Assembly: GCF_019175385.1 (NCBI RefSeq)
Contig: NC_083341.1
Coordinates: 63,583,800 to 63,647,799, forward strand
Source of the DNA: Lycium barbarum
Taxonomy: Eukaryota; Streptophyta; Magnoliopsida; Solanales; Solanaceae
Length of the DNA: 64,000 nucleotides
Direction of reading: 5' to 3'
Below, piece by piece: positions 33,501 through 44,616 of this stretch (its first letter is position 1; each line of letters begins with the position of its first letter). The position numbers and the translations under genes were made by a program. Under the pieces are notes generated by a model. The model had not been told where the DNA came from. It did no database searches and saw nothing but the letters and a program-made list of their open reading frames with translations.

Positions 33501-33963
33501 AGTGATTAGAGAGAGGTTGCTAACAGCTCAGAGTCGACAAAAATCCTATGAGGATAATCGGCGACGTAAGCTAGAGTTCGAAATAGGCGATTGGGTGTTC
33601 CTGAAAGTTTTGCCTATGAAGGGAGTAGTGAGGTTTGGCAAGAAGGGTAAGTTGAGCCCTCGATATATTGGGCCATATAAGATCATTCGTACAATGGGCA
33701 CAGTGGCATATGAGCTAGAATTGCCTTCTGAGTTAGAGTCGGTACATCCAGTATTTCATGTATCTATGCTTCGTAAATGTATCGGAGATCCTTCAAGAGT
33801 TGTACAAGTAGATGATATCCAAGTGACCGAGCGGTTCTCATACGAAGAGGTTCCAGTGGCTATATTGGACAGACAGGTCTGTCGGCTGCGGACCAAGGAT
33901 GTAGCTTCAGTTAAAGTTTTATGGAGGAATAAGAATGTTGACGAAGTGACTCTGGAAGCGTAA
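30599..33963 (+). pseudogene. Protease-RT-RNase H-integrase of gypsy element 1, broken by stops
   Basis: Domains in order: aspartic protease site LIDPGS (about 30,653), the protease C-terminal part ([14 protein letters not shown]), RT with the [13 protein letters not shown] and FIDDILVYS motifs (31,100-31,750), RNase H ([19 protein letters not shown]; 32,080-32,350), an integrase zinc region (32,740-32,890), the integrase core with SDRGAQFT and TDGQAE (33,150-33,260) and a C-terminal chromodomain-like segment (33,850-34,000). From about 30,649 to 33,963 I see no frameshift, only in-frame stops: 31,750, 32,026, 32,347, 32,818, 32,851, 32,863, 33,013, 33,277, about 33,454 and 33,961. The element cannot make its own enzymes. 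Confidence 0.93.
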
Positions 33964-34226
33964 GAGGAAATGAAGACCGAGTACCCGCATTTGTTCCCAA
34001 CAGTACAGGAGGTTCTGTCTGAGGCATCATGGCCCCCAGGTATTATCTCCTTTTAGTTATTGTGATTGGTCGTGTGGGGCCATGGTATTGTATGTTGTAA
34101 TATGTGGCCCTGTGTGGCATTATTTTGGGCGGCTGTGTGCTGGACGGATTGGTATAAGTACAGGGGAAACTCTGCCAAAGATTTTATAACCGAAGATTGT
34201 TCTAGCATTCGGGGACGAATGTTCCT

Positions 34227-34239
34227 AAAGGGGGGAAAA
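34227..34239 (+). promoter_or_regulatory. Polypurine tract of element 1
   Basis: The sequence aaaggggggaaaa abuts the 3' LTR and would prime plus-strand synthesis. The preceding phrase gggacgaatgttcc recurs, inverted, beside the LTRs of elements 2 and 3. Confidence 0.9.
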
Positions 34240-35015
34240 TGTTACTCCCCTCGCTCTCGTAGTAGTAGAACCTATGGTTTCCTAGTCATATATGCCCTTA
34301 GAATTGAGACTCGTGTCTGAGTTTTGGAGATAGAAAGTGCCTTACCCCATGTACAAGGGTACCAGCTGATAATCCTGGCGATTTATAGAGTGATAAGTTT
34401 AACGAATCGAATCGACGCGATCTGAACTGAATCAGAAAAATTTATAGACACCAGTCAGCATCGACGGGTTGTCGACATGGTCGACAGACAGTCGATGTGC
34501 GGCGTCGACAGGGTCCCGCAGCCTTGCATCTACAGGTACAGGTCGACGAAGCAAGTCGACAGACCGTCAACACGTCGACGGGCCATCGACCCGCTCGTCG
34601 AACCGAACCGCTGTAGCTTTTTGGCTTCCAAGTATAAATATAGGAGCCACGACCTTGTTTCTCATTTTTCCTCCATTCCAAATCTGAAAAATCCTAATAT
34701 ATTCTCTCCCAATATTTTCCATCATATTACTGAAGATTTGACAAGGCCCGAGCCCCGTAAACCCGAGCTTGTGAAGAAGAAGACTGCTTCTAGGGTTTCT
34801 TCAAGGTTGTGAAGCTTAGGGAGTTAAAGTTAAAGTGATTCTTGGGATTTTTGACCCCTCAAGGTTTGTAAATGATTTCTACCCTTGTATTTGAGTTTTT
34901 ATCAAGAGTTTTAGTGATTTAAGTAAAGAGAAGGTATTTGTGGGAGTGGTAAGGTGATCAAGGACAAGATAGTGACTTGGGGTTATTTTACGAGATAATT
35001 GGAAATGGATTTAAG

Positions 35016-35050
<35 letters not shown>

Positions 35051-36108
35051 GTGTGTGTTGTCATCGCATACAGCTGATTCATGCATTAAGTTCATTATAT
35101 ATTTATGTATATTGACCCATGACCAGAAGGCGGTATATACGTGAATATTATATATATATATATAGATATATGTGTGTGTGTGTGTGGGGGGGGGGGGGGG
35201 GTTATGAGAAGGGAGATAGGCGTTATATACGCATTACCACCTGATCAGCTGGTGCACATTGATGATGATACTGATTATGGCAGCAGAGGAGCCGATATGA
35301 TATGATGAGTTTCCATAGAGGATTTACAGGCGTTATACATGCACATATATCAGGCGTTATATACGCATATATTTCAGGCGTTATATACGCACATACACAT
35401 ATATAGATGTATGACCCTCATTAATAGGCATGAGCATGCATATTATGTGCCCACAGAGGCATTGTCAGTTATACAGATTTATGCAGATATAGGCAGATAC
35501 TAGTTCATACAAGTACATGCAGTTAGTCATTTCAGTTTATGAGTTCAGATCTTATCCATGATTCTTATGTATATATGTTGTTCTTATGCCTTACATACTT
35601 GGTACATTATCCGTACTGACTCCCCGTTGCTGGGGGGTTGCGTTCATGCCCGCAGGTACAGGTAGACAGACAGGTGGTCCAGCTCAGTAGGTCTCTAGAT
35701 CTAGCAGGTCAGTACGCTCCATTTGATCCGGAACTGCAGTCAGTTTTGGTATGCCACCCTTTTAAGATGTGTATGTATATGGTTATGACGGGGCCCTGTC
35801 CCGTCCTTTCTACAGCTTTCATTCCAATAGAGGGGTGTAGACAGTTGTATGCAGTAGTCAGATTATGTAGCCTTGTCGGCTTCTATTTTTTTGTGTACAG
35901 TACATGTAGCAGCCTAGCTGGCTTGCACTGTTCTTCCGCATGTTGTGTATATATGCAGATTGTACAAAGTTTTGATGTTTCTCTTTTATGAGATCAGTTT
36001 ATGCCATTATGGGCCCTTGATGTTTAGTAAGATTTAGTTATGAGTATAGGGGTGTTTGATCGCTAGAGGTCAGACGCTCGTCACGACTCATCGGTTTGGG
36101 TCGTGACA
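34240..36108 (+). repeat. 3' LTR of gypsy element 1
   Basis: 1,869 bp, from TGTTACTCCC to GGTCGTGACA. It has the same TATA box (34,633-34,642) and GTCGAC word cluster as the 5' LTR, but the central palindrome is degraded. An internal deletion joins ttgtcatcg to catacagctg near 35,065 relative to the 5' LTR. Confidence 0.95.
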
Positions 36109-36113
36109 CTCAT

Positions 36114-36610
36114 GAGCAGATTCTCCCACCTTTAGTAAGATTGGAGATTTAGCATAAAGAAATTATACCGCATGATGACACCTCAGTACCCAATAGTCCC
36201 CTGGAAGTACATTGTTTTGCATCCTCAACTACATACAAGGTTCAAGTTCAATACCTGGCTTGCTGCATTCAAAAGGTTGGCTATTATAGACAAGTTGTTG
36301 AAGTTTGATATTCAAGTGCCTCAAACTTGTGTGTTTTGTGGATTAGCTTATGAACTGTTTGAGCACCTATTTTTCAAATGTCGTTATGTCAAGGCTTTAT
36401 GGACTAGGATGCTGATTTGGTTGGGACAACAGAGACTTGTAGAAGACTGAGCATCTGAGGTTACATGGATCCATATTGGAGCTAGAAGGAAATTCAGTTA
36501 CTGGACAATTGTCAACTACACTGTTATTTATGTTATTTGGTGCATTTCAAACTATTTAGTATGGAAGTGTGTGGGCATCTCATCTAAAAGATTAAGCTTT
36601 TAGAGAGAGA
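36114..36610 (+). pseudogene. LINE ORF2 C-terminal fragment, part 2 (zf-RVT zinc-binding domain)
   Basis: Continuation of the LINE interrupted at 25,126. The frame includes VPWKYIVLHPQLHTRFKFN, then a CVFC...EHLFFKC zinc-binding pattern, and ALWTRMLIWLG. This is the zf-RVT domain that follows plant L1-type reverse transcriptases. The frame stops at 36,448-36,450, with further related sequence to about 36,610. Confidence 0.88.
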
Positions 36611-36744
36611 ACTTTTATTTACACAATTATTTTCTCAACATGTCCCCTCATTTACGAGCCTAGTTCTTTTTTTCGGGGCAAGCACGTGAAAATTATTTTT
36701 AATAATGGATAGCGATGAGATTCGATCCCAGAACCTCTGCCTGC

Positions 36745-36915
36745 TCCGATACCATGTATGTAAAGAAAATGAATTTTGGGCCTAACTCAACTTAAAAGCT
36801 AGCTCATGTGGGGATGATTGCTAGACTATATAAGGAGATCATCCATCCCTTAAACCACTAATGTGGGAGATCAACATCCTACCTCAGGCCCAAGACTGAA
36901 CATCTGGAGCATGGG
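36745..36915 (+). repeat. Dispersed repeat R1, copy c
   Basis: Shares ctccgataccatgta, aagctagctcatgtgggg and tatataaggagatcatcc with the other R1 copies. It continues into actaatgtgggagatcaaca and cctacctcaggccca. Confidence 0.7.
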
Positions 36916-36924
36916 CAATTTAAT

Positions 36925-38377
36925 TGTAATGACTCGGTTGGCCTTTTGAGAACGGTGCTCTAGTTTGTGTGTTGTCTAATTCAGAAGCTTCGTTATAACT
37001 ATTTTGATTTGCTGGCCAAATTTGAAGTCAAACAGATATCATTTGGTTAGCTTTAGTAGAAGGTTTCACTTTATAAATTCCATCATTCAATTATTTGGAT
37101 AAATTATTTATTGTGGGAAAATATGCTCTGATTGGCAATCTGAAGATTCCGTTAGATTTGGAATATTGTTTATGACCGTTAAAAATTGATGGAGCTAATT
37201 TTAGAGTTTGTTTGGTTGGTTTTTGGCAATTAAGTCAGTTTTAATATTTAATATGTCTCTTTATGGTGAAAAAATGGTCATGGGAAGAAATAAGACATGG
37301 ATCCGAGATGACAATCGGAGAAGAAAATGTAATTCACCATCGTATGAGGGAGATATGGATTCACTGCTGGTTTTCTGGTTTAATTTTCTTGAAAATTACG
37401 ATTTTTCCTTTAAGTTCGCTCTTAAAAATTCTGCATTCTTTCCAAAACTTGAAAACATCATATCTCTCTCATTTTAAGGCCAAATTAGGTGATTCAAAAG
37501 GCTATCTTGGGTGAAATTTCGCAAGGATTTTATTGGAATGGTCAAAAGTGAGCTTTGTGGTCAATTAACACTTGATTTAGACCGAAACAGCTGCTGCATT
37601 TTCTTTTCTTCACTTATTCGGGATTTAGTTACTTTTCTTTCAAGTTTAGGAGCTCAGATTGAGGTAATTTTTGTGGTGTTGTTCTTGTCTCAATGATACG
37701 GTAAGTATCTAACCTTTATTTTTGTGTTTTTCCATGATTATTTTCGTTGGTTATCGATTTTATCCAAGTTTGATTGGGGAAAATTGGGGTTTTGAACCCA
37801 AAAGTTGAAAAAGGGAAAATCATGATTTTGAAGATCAAGATGATGGCTTTTTGAATGGGTTTTCTAGATCTAGACTAATTAATCTATGAGTAAACTAAAT
37901 TTGAAATAAATTTCTAGTTTTGTCCTTTCGGGCTAGGGGTTACCTTTTTGGGTTTGGTTTGGGGTTTTGAATTAAAGTATAGCAATATGGGTATCGTTGG
38001 ACTCATTTAGACTCGTAGGGTACTACTTTGACTATATTTAACCCAATTTTTCATTGAAATTACAGTTTTGCCCTTGTGGCTAAGGTTTGGCTATTTTAGA
38101 TCCGTTTTTGGGTTTTGAGTAAAACTATGGCAATATGGGTATCCTTAGATTCGTATTCTAACGTAGAATTCATATTTGATAGACGTTAATCATTTCGAGG
38201 CTCTCCGAAGAGGAAAGGAAAGGCTCAACTGGATTTGTTCGTGGCTCCAACTCGGTAACGAGGTAGGTTACAACTTACCTTTCGATTAGACTCCAATTAG
38301 TGAAACATATGTGGGAGTTAGATATTGACGAGGGAAAGCATGCTAGGCCTTCGGGTATGGAGTTGGAATGGTGTTCT
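36925..38377 (+). mobile_element. Old LTR (family A, copy 2), first segment
   Basis: Starts TGTAATGACTCGG, with ttaat immediately before. It matches copy 1 (735-1010) at 37,020-37,300. It is interrupted at 38,377 by a solo LTR and continues at 40,780-41,341, 52,791-53,061 and 54,615-about 55,023. Short frames within (37,208-37,514) are not genes. The proper 3' end of this LTR is missing. Confidence 0.75.
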
Positions 38378-40774
38378 TGTTACACCTCGGAAATTTCTCC
38401 GTACTTGTATGATCAGTGGAATGATGAAAAGTTGAGTGAATGATGTTTTATTAAGTCGGGAATGGCTAATTAAGAATTTTTGGAAATAAGAAAGCCACGA
38501 AAAATTTTTCAGCCCAGTGGTCGTATATGGCACTATACGGCCCGTAAAGTGATTTACGGACTGTATAGTGCAATCGTCCTTCAGCTTGCCAAAAATCTCA
38601 AGTTCTGCCAAGTGTTGAATATGGTTAAATACGACCCAGTTTACGGCCCGTAAACTGGTTTACGGACCGTAAACCAGGTCGTAAACTGCCATGTTCCTCA
38701 GCCAAAACTTTCTGTTTTTGAAATGATTAAATACGGCCATGGAGGACGAACCGTAAATCAAAATACGGTCCGTATATGGTGGTTTACGACCACTGTTCAT
38801 CCCGACAAGAATTCATTAAAGACCAGATTTGGTGATTTTAAAAAGGGACTTAGACTTCATATTATTTCATTATTCATCCAACAACTCAAGAGACCTCTAG
38901 AACTCTCCAAATATTTCCTCCACAAGAATTCAAGAGAATCAAAGGGAATATCAAGATCATCACCACTAAATTCATGAAAATAAGTGTAAGAACACATCAA
39001 AGGATCTTCTAAGTCAAGAAATTCCCAAGAAGGTGGAACTAGAGTTTTGGTTAATTGAAGTATTTCAACTTAAGGATTGTCCAACCATCATCCAAGGTAC
39101 GTTTCATGATTATTCCATGTTTTTTGAAGTATTGGAAAGCTTAGACACTTGAAATGTGGAAGAACATAGAAATGGGTCATTATTGAGTGAATAGTGACAT
39201 AAATGAATGATAGTGGAATTGAACTATGAATGTTGAAGTGTTGTGAGTACAAATATGTTATAAATGATGTTTATATCATGAAATAAGCATTAAATGCATG
39301 AAAACACAAGGATGAGTTAGAAGTAGAAATAAGGGAAAATTGGAGGAAAATTGTGGATTTTGCCAAATGTACGTAAATGACGATTGTCGATTATGATATT
39401 GCGAGTAATATTATGAATGTTGGGAGTTGATATAAAACATGAGAAAAATGGTATGAGCGAAGGAAGCGTTGTCCGACTTTTCCTAGAATTAGCGATGCGT
39501 TCTTGTAGTTAGTTTACTAATGTTGATACGAATTCTCTTATGAAGGTAACGACGTGATATCGACGGAGAACAAGTGAGCGATGTCTTAGCTAAACGACAA
39601 AGGTATGTGAGGCTAGTCCTTCTTTCTAATGGCATGAATCTTTTAGCTTGAATCCCTACTCCTTTCATGAATTCTTACATTCTAAGAAGTTAAAATCTTA
39701 TACCTATGAATGTCTATATGAGATAAGTTATATGATATGATGACACTAGAATGATGATGATGTTATTCCTTGCCTACACTCACCTTATGTACTAGTCCTT
39801 TCAAGGTGAGGCAGAATGTCCATGATGGTTCCATAATGTAATCGGGAGATCACGACCTTACGTCACCCCGATAAAGTAAAGTTGATCATGAGTCTTATAT
39901 ACGCATTATGATAAGATAAGTATTTTATGATAAACATATTACTATGAGCATTTTCATAAGCATGTCACGATTGCATTAACACCGGGCCTAGTTGGCCGGG
40001 CAGACACCGCTTCGGCGGGCGGCAATACGGATACACCACGACCTACGGGCGTGGGTAGACACCACTAGTGGGCGGCATGAGATGGTACCCCGGACGCGGG
40101 AGGCCTGGACGCGGGCTAATATTATTGACTATCACACCGTTCCGACATGGACGGGCAGCTTGCATATGATGCATACATGTTATGATGATGAGTATGAGTA
40201 AGACAACATGTATTACTTAATTTATGATTATCAGTCAGATCCAGATGTCTCATGTTGATGTTATACTCATATTATTGATGTTCCTTTCATTATGTATGCC
40301 TCTCATACTCGGTACAATATTCGTACTGACTTCCTTTCTTCGGACGCTGTGTTCATGCCCACAGGTAGACAGGGAGGAGAGCTTGGCCCAGGTCCTCAGT
40401 AGCTGTCAGCTGATAGATAGCACTCCATTGTTCGGAGGTGCTTATGGCTATTCTTTTGATGTACATTCATATATGCATATTTTGGGCATGACGGAGTCTT
40501 GTTCCGTCTATGTATTCATTATGTTAGTAGAGGCTCGTAGATACGCAGTGTGGGTTAGATGGTCTCATAAGATGTTTTCATATGTATGTATATTATTTTG
40601 ATGGCCAAGAGGCAAATGTATATAAAGTATTTATGTTTTAATTAAATATGATTTTCCTACAATTGGTATGTAAAATTGATAAAAGAGTATCAAATGAGCA
40701 AGACAAGCAGTAGAGTAAGCAGTGCTCGGTAATTGCTCCGGGTACCCGTCGCGGCCCCTAGCTGGGTCGTGACA
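38378..40774 (+). mobile_element. Solo LTR (family G-like), plus orientation
   Basis: A 2,397-bp LTR runs from TGTTACACCTCGG to GGGTCGTGACA with a perfect gttct duplication (38,373-38,377 and 40,775-40,779). Two abutting 19-nt palindromes, agtttacggcccgtaaact and ggtttacggaccgtaaacc, occupy 38,638-38,675. Further half-sites lie at 38,530-38,570 and 38,750-38,800. No coding sequence is present. Confidence 0.95.
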
Positions 40775-40779
40775 GTTCT

Positions 40780-41247
40780 ATTAGGTTGGTTGTTGTTGAT
40801 TGTGGCTTGTTGTCCTGTTATTGTGATTAGGCTTGTTGCCTTAATTGTTGTGTTGTGATATGTGTTGCACTCATTTCTCTGTTGTTGTGTCATTTATAAT
40901 TGGAGAAAGGAAGGATAATGAGATTAGGCCTGAATTGTGTTGTATAATTATGATAATACACGGTTGAAATCTTGATTATGATTTACTATTGATGATAATA
41001 TCATGCATGGCATACATTCTCATTTCACATGTATATTGATATCGAATTATGACTTGGTACTGATGATGATAAATGAGAAAATGGAGCACCTTGGTGACAC
41101 AAGACTTAGTTGTGAGGTGTGCTTGCTCTATTTGGAAGTAAAGGGTGTCATAGACTCTCTATGCTGATTGACCTGGTTCGTTGATTTATTCCATGGTTGA
41201 GTATTATGCATTCATTCTCATTCCTCATACTTAGATCTACATTGAGT
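40780..41247 (+). mobile_element. Old LTR family A copy 2, second segment
   Basis: Continues the LTR after the solo LTR (attaggttggttgttg, then AT-rich sequence with ctctatgctgattgacc). It carries no coding capacity. It ends at a fragment of a family B LTR. Confidence 0.6.
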
Positions 41248-41341
41248 GTCACGCCCTCGAACCATGGTCTGGGTGTAACATGTCATTCGGTGCCTTGCTG
41301 CATGTGACCGAGCGAACTACATGGCTTTGACAGCGAGTGAG
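41248..41341. repeat. 94-bp partial duplicate of the family B LTR end
   Basis: The sequence tgtcacgccctcgaacc...ggtgccttgctgcatgtgac repeats the first roughly 80 bases of the LTR that starts at 41,342, with several differences. It lies outside that element's target duplication (gtgag, 41,337-41,341). It is therefore either a remnant of a second insertion or a rearrangement product. Confidence 0.75.
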
Positions 41342-43324
41342 TGTCACGCCCTGAACTATTACCTGGGCGTAACACGACACTCGATGCCTTGCTGCATGTG
41401 ACCGAGCGAACCACATGGCTTGCTGAATCAACATAGGGCACGAGCTAATGCGGAATATAAAATAAAACATGGGTAGTCTGAATAATCGTGGAAGCTCATA
41501 AGATAAATGAAAACACTTTTTTAAAACATGAAGTGGAATTAGTCTGAATAAACATGATAATGCTAAGCCAAAATGGCTATACTACTCTGAATATCTGACA
41601 TAACATAACTGACTAGTCTATGAAACATCTGACATGAATCTGACTACTAAACTGCTTACCGGGACAAGGCCCCCGGCATACCTTAACTGCATAATCGAAA
41701 TAAACATAAATAAAATAGAATAGGGCTCACCAAAAGCTGATACGAGAAAGTCCTAATGTGCCGATCCGTCATTCTGTAAATCTACATCGAGAAATGTAAG
41801 CCCGCAGCAAATAAAGGAGACGTCTGTCTACTTGAATTGTACTGGTATGTAAAGCAACTGAATAAAATAAAACATGGCACATGAAATAATAGAACTGACG
41901 CTTAAATTGTAAGCTGAGCATGAACATGAGCATATCTGACATGAGTATACATATAACATGAGTAAAACATTTTTAAGTGGGAGAGCCTTAGTATAGCCGA
42001 CATGTGCAAAAAACAAAAAAAAGAACCGACATGTGACCACCACGTAAGAACGTGGCGTCTGATCTCTGCTCGACCAGCTAAGACATCCTGTACCTTGCCG
42101 GGGTACAAGACATGAACATGAACATGAATGGATCCAACAACCTATAATGGGTAAACATGAAGGTATTATCCTAACTGGGTGGAGCGATCCTTATCCTATG
42201 CTGGCATACGTAGTTTCAGGCTATCTGAGCCTTCTCAGTAATCTGTGCAACTCCCAAAACATGAACATGTATACACTTGGCTTAATAGCCCCTGAATTAT
42301 ATAATCTTGATTGTAAACATGATTCGTGATTATAATATAACATGAAGATAGATACATAGTATAACTTGTATGAGAACACAGAAGCCTGTAGAATTTCATG
42401 CAAAACAGACGTAATAGTTCATATCTTGCATTTAAGAACCCATGGAATGCAAAACATGAGTTATCATGGATTACAAACAGATTCTCAATAATCAAAACGG
42501 AGTATCAAGAACGCCATAACGAAGTAATCATACAAACATGGTATATCATGGTACATGTACTTAGGGTTATCATGAACATGTCTAGAACCTTAGTTTTTGG
42601 TAAACTTTCGTATAATCTTGGAAGAACATGGCCTGGCTAACAACAAGTGTGTTCCTACACATAGATAGAAACCATACATACCTATTAATAACTCCAAAAC
42701 TTATAACTAATGGTCTGAACTTGAGAAGAATCCTAAAAGCCTTAGTCTTGAATCCTTTAGATGGGTTTTCTTGAAAACCCTAGGTTAGGAACGATGGACC
42801 TTTATTTAATATTCATGAATATGTATTGGAATTCACTTGAGATGCTTAGAATAGGCTTACCTTGATGTATTCTAATGGTAGGGAGAGAAGAACTTCGTGT
42901 TAGAGCATGGAAATATGAAAGTAAGATTTTTTGGATTGAACCCACGTATTTATACTATTTGCTGAAGCAAGAAAAGTACAGGCCAATTGTACATCCCGTA
43001 CTTTTATGTACGACCCGTACAATTGGGCCGTACTTGGATTTTTCAAAATTCAGTGACTATGATTTTTGGTCTAAAATGTACGGGATAAAAGTACGTCCCG
43101 TACATCCAAGCCTTACCTCGAAATGGAAAATTCCTGTGGCTTCTGATTTTCCCCCGTGATGTACGCCCACAGAGTATGTCCCGTACAAAATTGTACGGCC
43201 CGTACAAAATGACGTAAAATGTACATTTACCGTTCCAAGCCAATTTCCAATCCCAACCTTCCCCGTCTTAGTTTCTAAGCTCAAATCATGAATGTAGCTT
43301 AGTTAGGAGGTACGAGGTGTTATA
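41342..43324 (-). repeat. 3' LTR of element 2
   Basis: On the minus strand this is the downstream LTR. It starts TATAACACC (mutated from TGTAACACC in the partner). A 17-nt palindrome, ttgtacggcccgtacaa, is at 43,191-43,207, with further gtacg/cgtac half-sites between 42,978 and 43,105. The minus-strand TATA box (tataaata) is at 42,947-42,954. Confidence 0.92.
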
Positions 43325-43393
43325 ATATCTCCCTTTTGGGATCATTCGTCCTCGAATGATGGGTTATCGTTAAGAATGTGACTAAACATGGCT

Positions 43394-44616
43394 TTAATAC
43401 ATAAACGTGAAAGGAACATGACATGGAACATGACATGGAACATGGGGACTGAACTGACATGACATGATTTCGTGAAAACATGAACGCTGAATCATAAGAC
43501 ATGAGAAGAGAGTACATGAACATAAACATGAAACGTGAGGCATGAATACGTAAGGGAAATGACATGGATTCGAAAGGTATTTACCTTGAATGCTTTCTGC
43601 TTGATTTTCAAACAAATAAGGATACTTGGATTTCATGTCTTCTTCAACTTCCCATGTGGCCTCTTCAACTTTTTGACTCCTCCATAGGACTTTTACTGCG
43701 ACTACTTCCTTAGTTCTAAAATTGCAAACCTGATGATCAAGAATTGCCACGGGAATCTCCTCATAGGTTAGGACATCCTTAACCGTTATAGTATCAGCAA
43801 GAACAACCAACGGCGATTCTCCTACACACTTTCTCAACATAGACACATAGAACACTGGATGAATAGTAGCCAACTCTTGTGGCAACTCAAGCTCATAAGC
43901 TACTTGACCAACCCTTCGCAGGATTCTATACAGTCTAATATACGTAGGACTGAGTTTTACTTTCTTGCCAAATCTCATCACACCTTTCATAGGTGAAACC
44001 TTTAGGAACACCCAATCATCCACTTGAAACTCTAAGTCTCTGCGCCGCACATCTGTATAGGACTTCTGACGAATTTGAGTGGTTCTCAATCGCTCTTGAA
44101 TCAACTTAACTTTCTCCATAGCCTGATAGACCAAATCTGGTCCGAACAACTCTGTTTCACCAACCTCAAACCAATCAATGGTTGATCTACACCTTCGCCT
44201 ATACAAAGGTTCAAATGGTGCCAGCTTGATACTAGCATGATAACTGTTATTATATGCAAACTCAATGAGAGGTAACTGGTCATCCCAATTAACTTTGAAA
44301 TCTAGGATATATGCTTTCAACATGTCCTCAAGAGTCTAAATAGTACGCTTTGTATGACCGTCTGTCTGCGGATGAAAAGCAATGCAGAGGTTAACCTTAG
44401 TTCCCAATCCCTTCTAAAAGGATTTCCAAAAATTTGCGGTAAACTGAGCACCACGATCTGAAATGATAAACACTAGGGTCCCATGCAATCTGACAATCTC
44501 ATCAATATACAACTTGGCATAATCTTCTACTGAATCGGTGGTCTTAACTGGAAAGAAGTGCACTGACTTAGTAAGTCGATCAACAATCACCCCAAATAGA
44601 GTCATGTCTACGGGAT
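43394..44616 (-). pseudogene. Integrase core and chromodomain of element 2, broken
   Basis: Minus-strand frames 44,616-44,414 (VIVDRLTKSVHFFPV, then SDRGAQFTANFWKSF) and 44,323-43,394 ([30 protein letters not shown], then VKVLWRSQKVEEATWEVEEDM, a chromodomain-like end) are separated by a stop near 44,335 and a stop/shift near 44,414. It joins the rest of integrase across the solo LTR at 47,031. Integrase would insert element cDNA, and the chromodomain steers insertion to heterochromatin. Confidence 0.88.

Larger units (their letters stand above)
25127..36108 (+). mobile_element. Full-length Ty3/gypsy chromovirus (Tekay-type), element 1
   Basis: Two LTRs (25,127-27,418 and 34,240-36,108) enclose a tRNA-Met-type primer site, gag, protease, RT, RNase H and integrase, ending in a polypurine tract. 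A perfect 5-bp target duplication, ctcat, flanks it (25,122-25,126 and 36,109-36,113). The order PR-RT-RH-INT defines gypsy. The chromodomain-like C-terminus and the primer site fit the Tekay/Del clade. It landed inside a LINE fragment, and a solo LTR later inserted into its gag-protease region. Every coding domain is broken by stops. Confidence 0.96.

Noticed and set aside
31750..33963. Programmed readthrough or stop-codon reassignment in the element 1 pol
   Set aside because: The stops are of all three types and scattered through catalytic domains, and the neighbouring gag has frameshifts. Simple decay explains it.
27858..33963. All stops in element 1 explained by cytosine deamination
   Set aside because: Several stops (for example at 33,277, about 33,454 and 33,961) would need G-to-T changes from Glu codons, so deamination can explain only a part.
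41828..42640. Several 60-86 codon frames on both strands
   Set aside because: All fall inside the 3' LTR of element 2 and have counterparts with breaks in the other LTR at 51,263-52,010.
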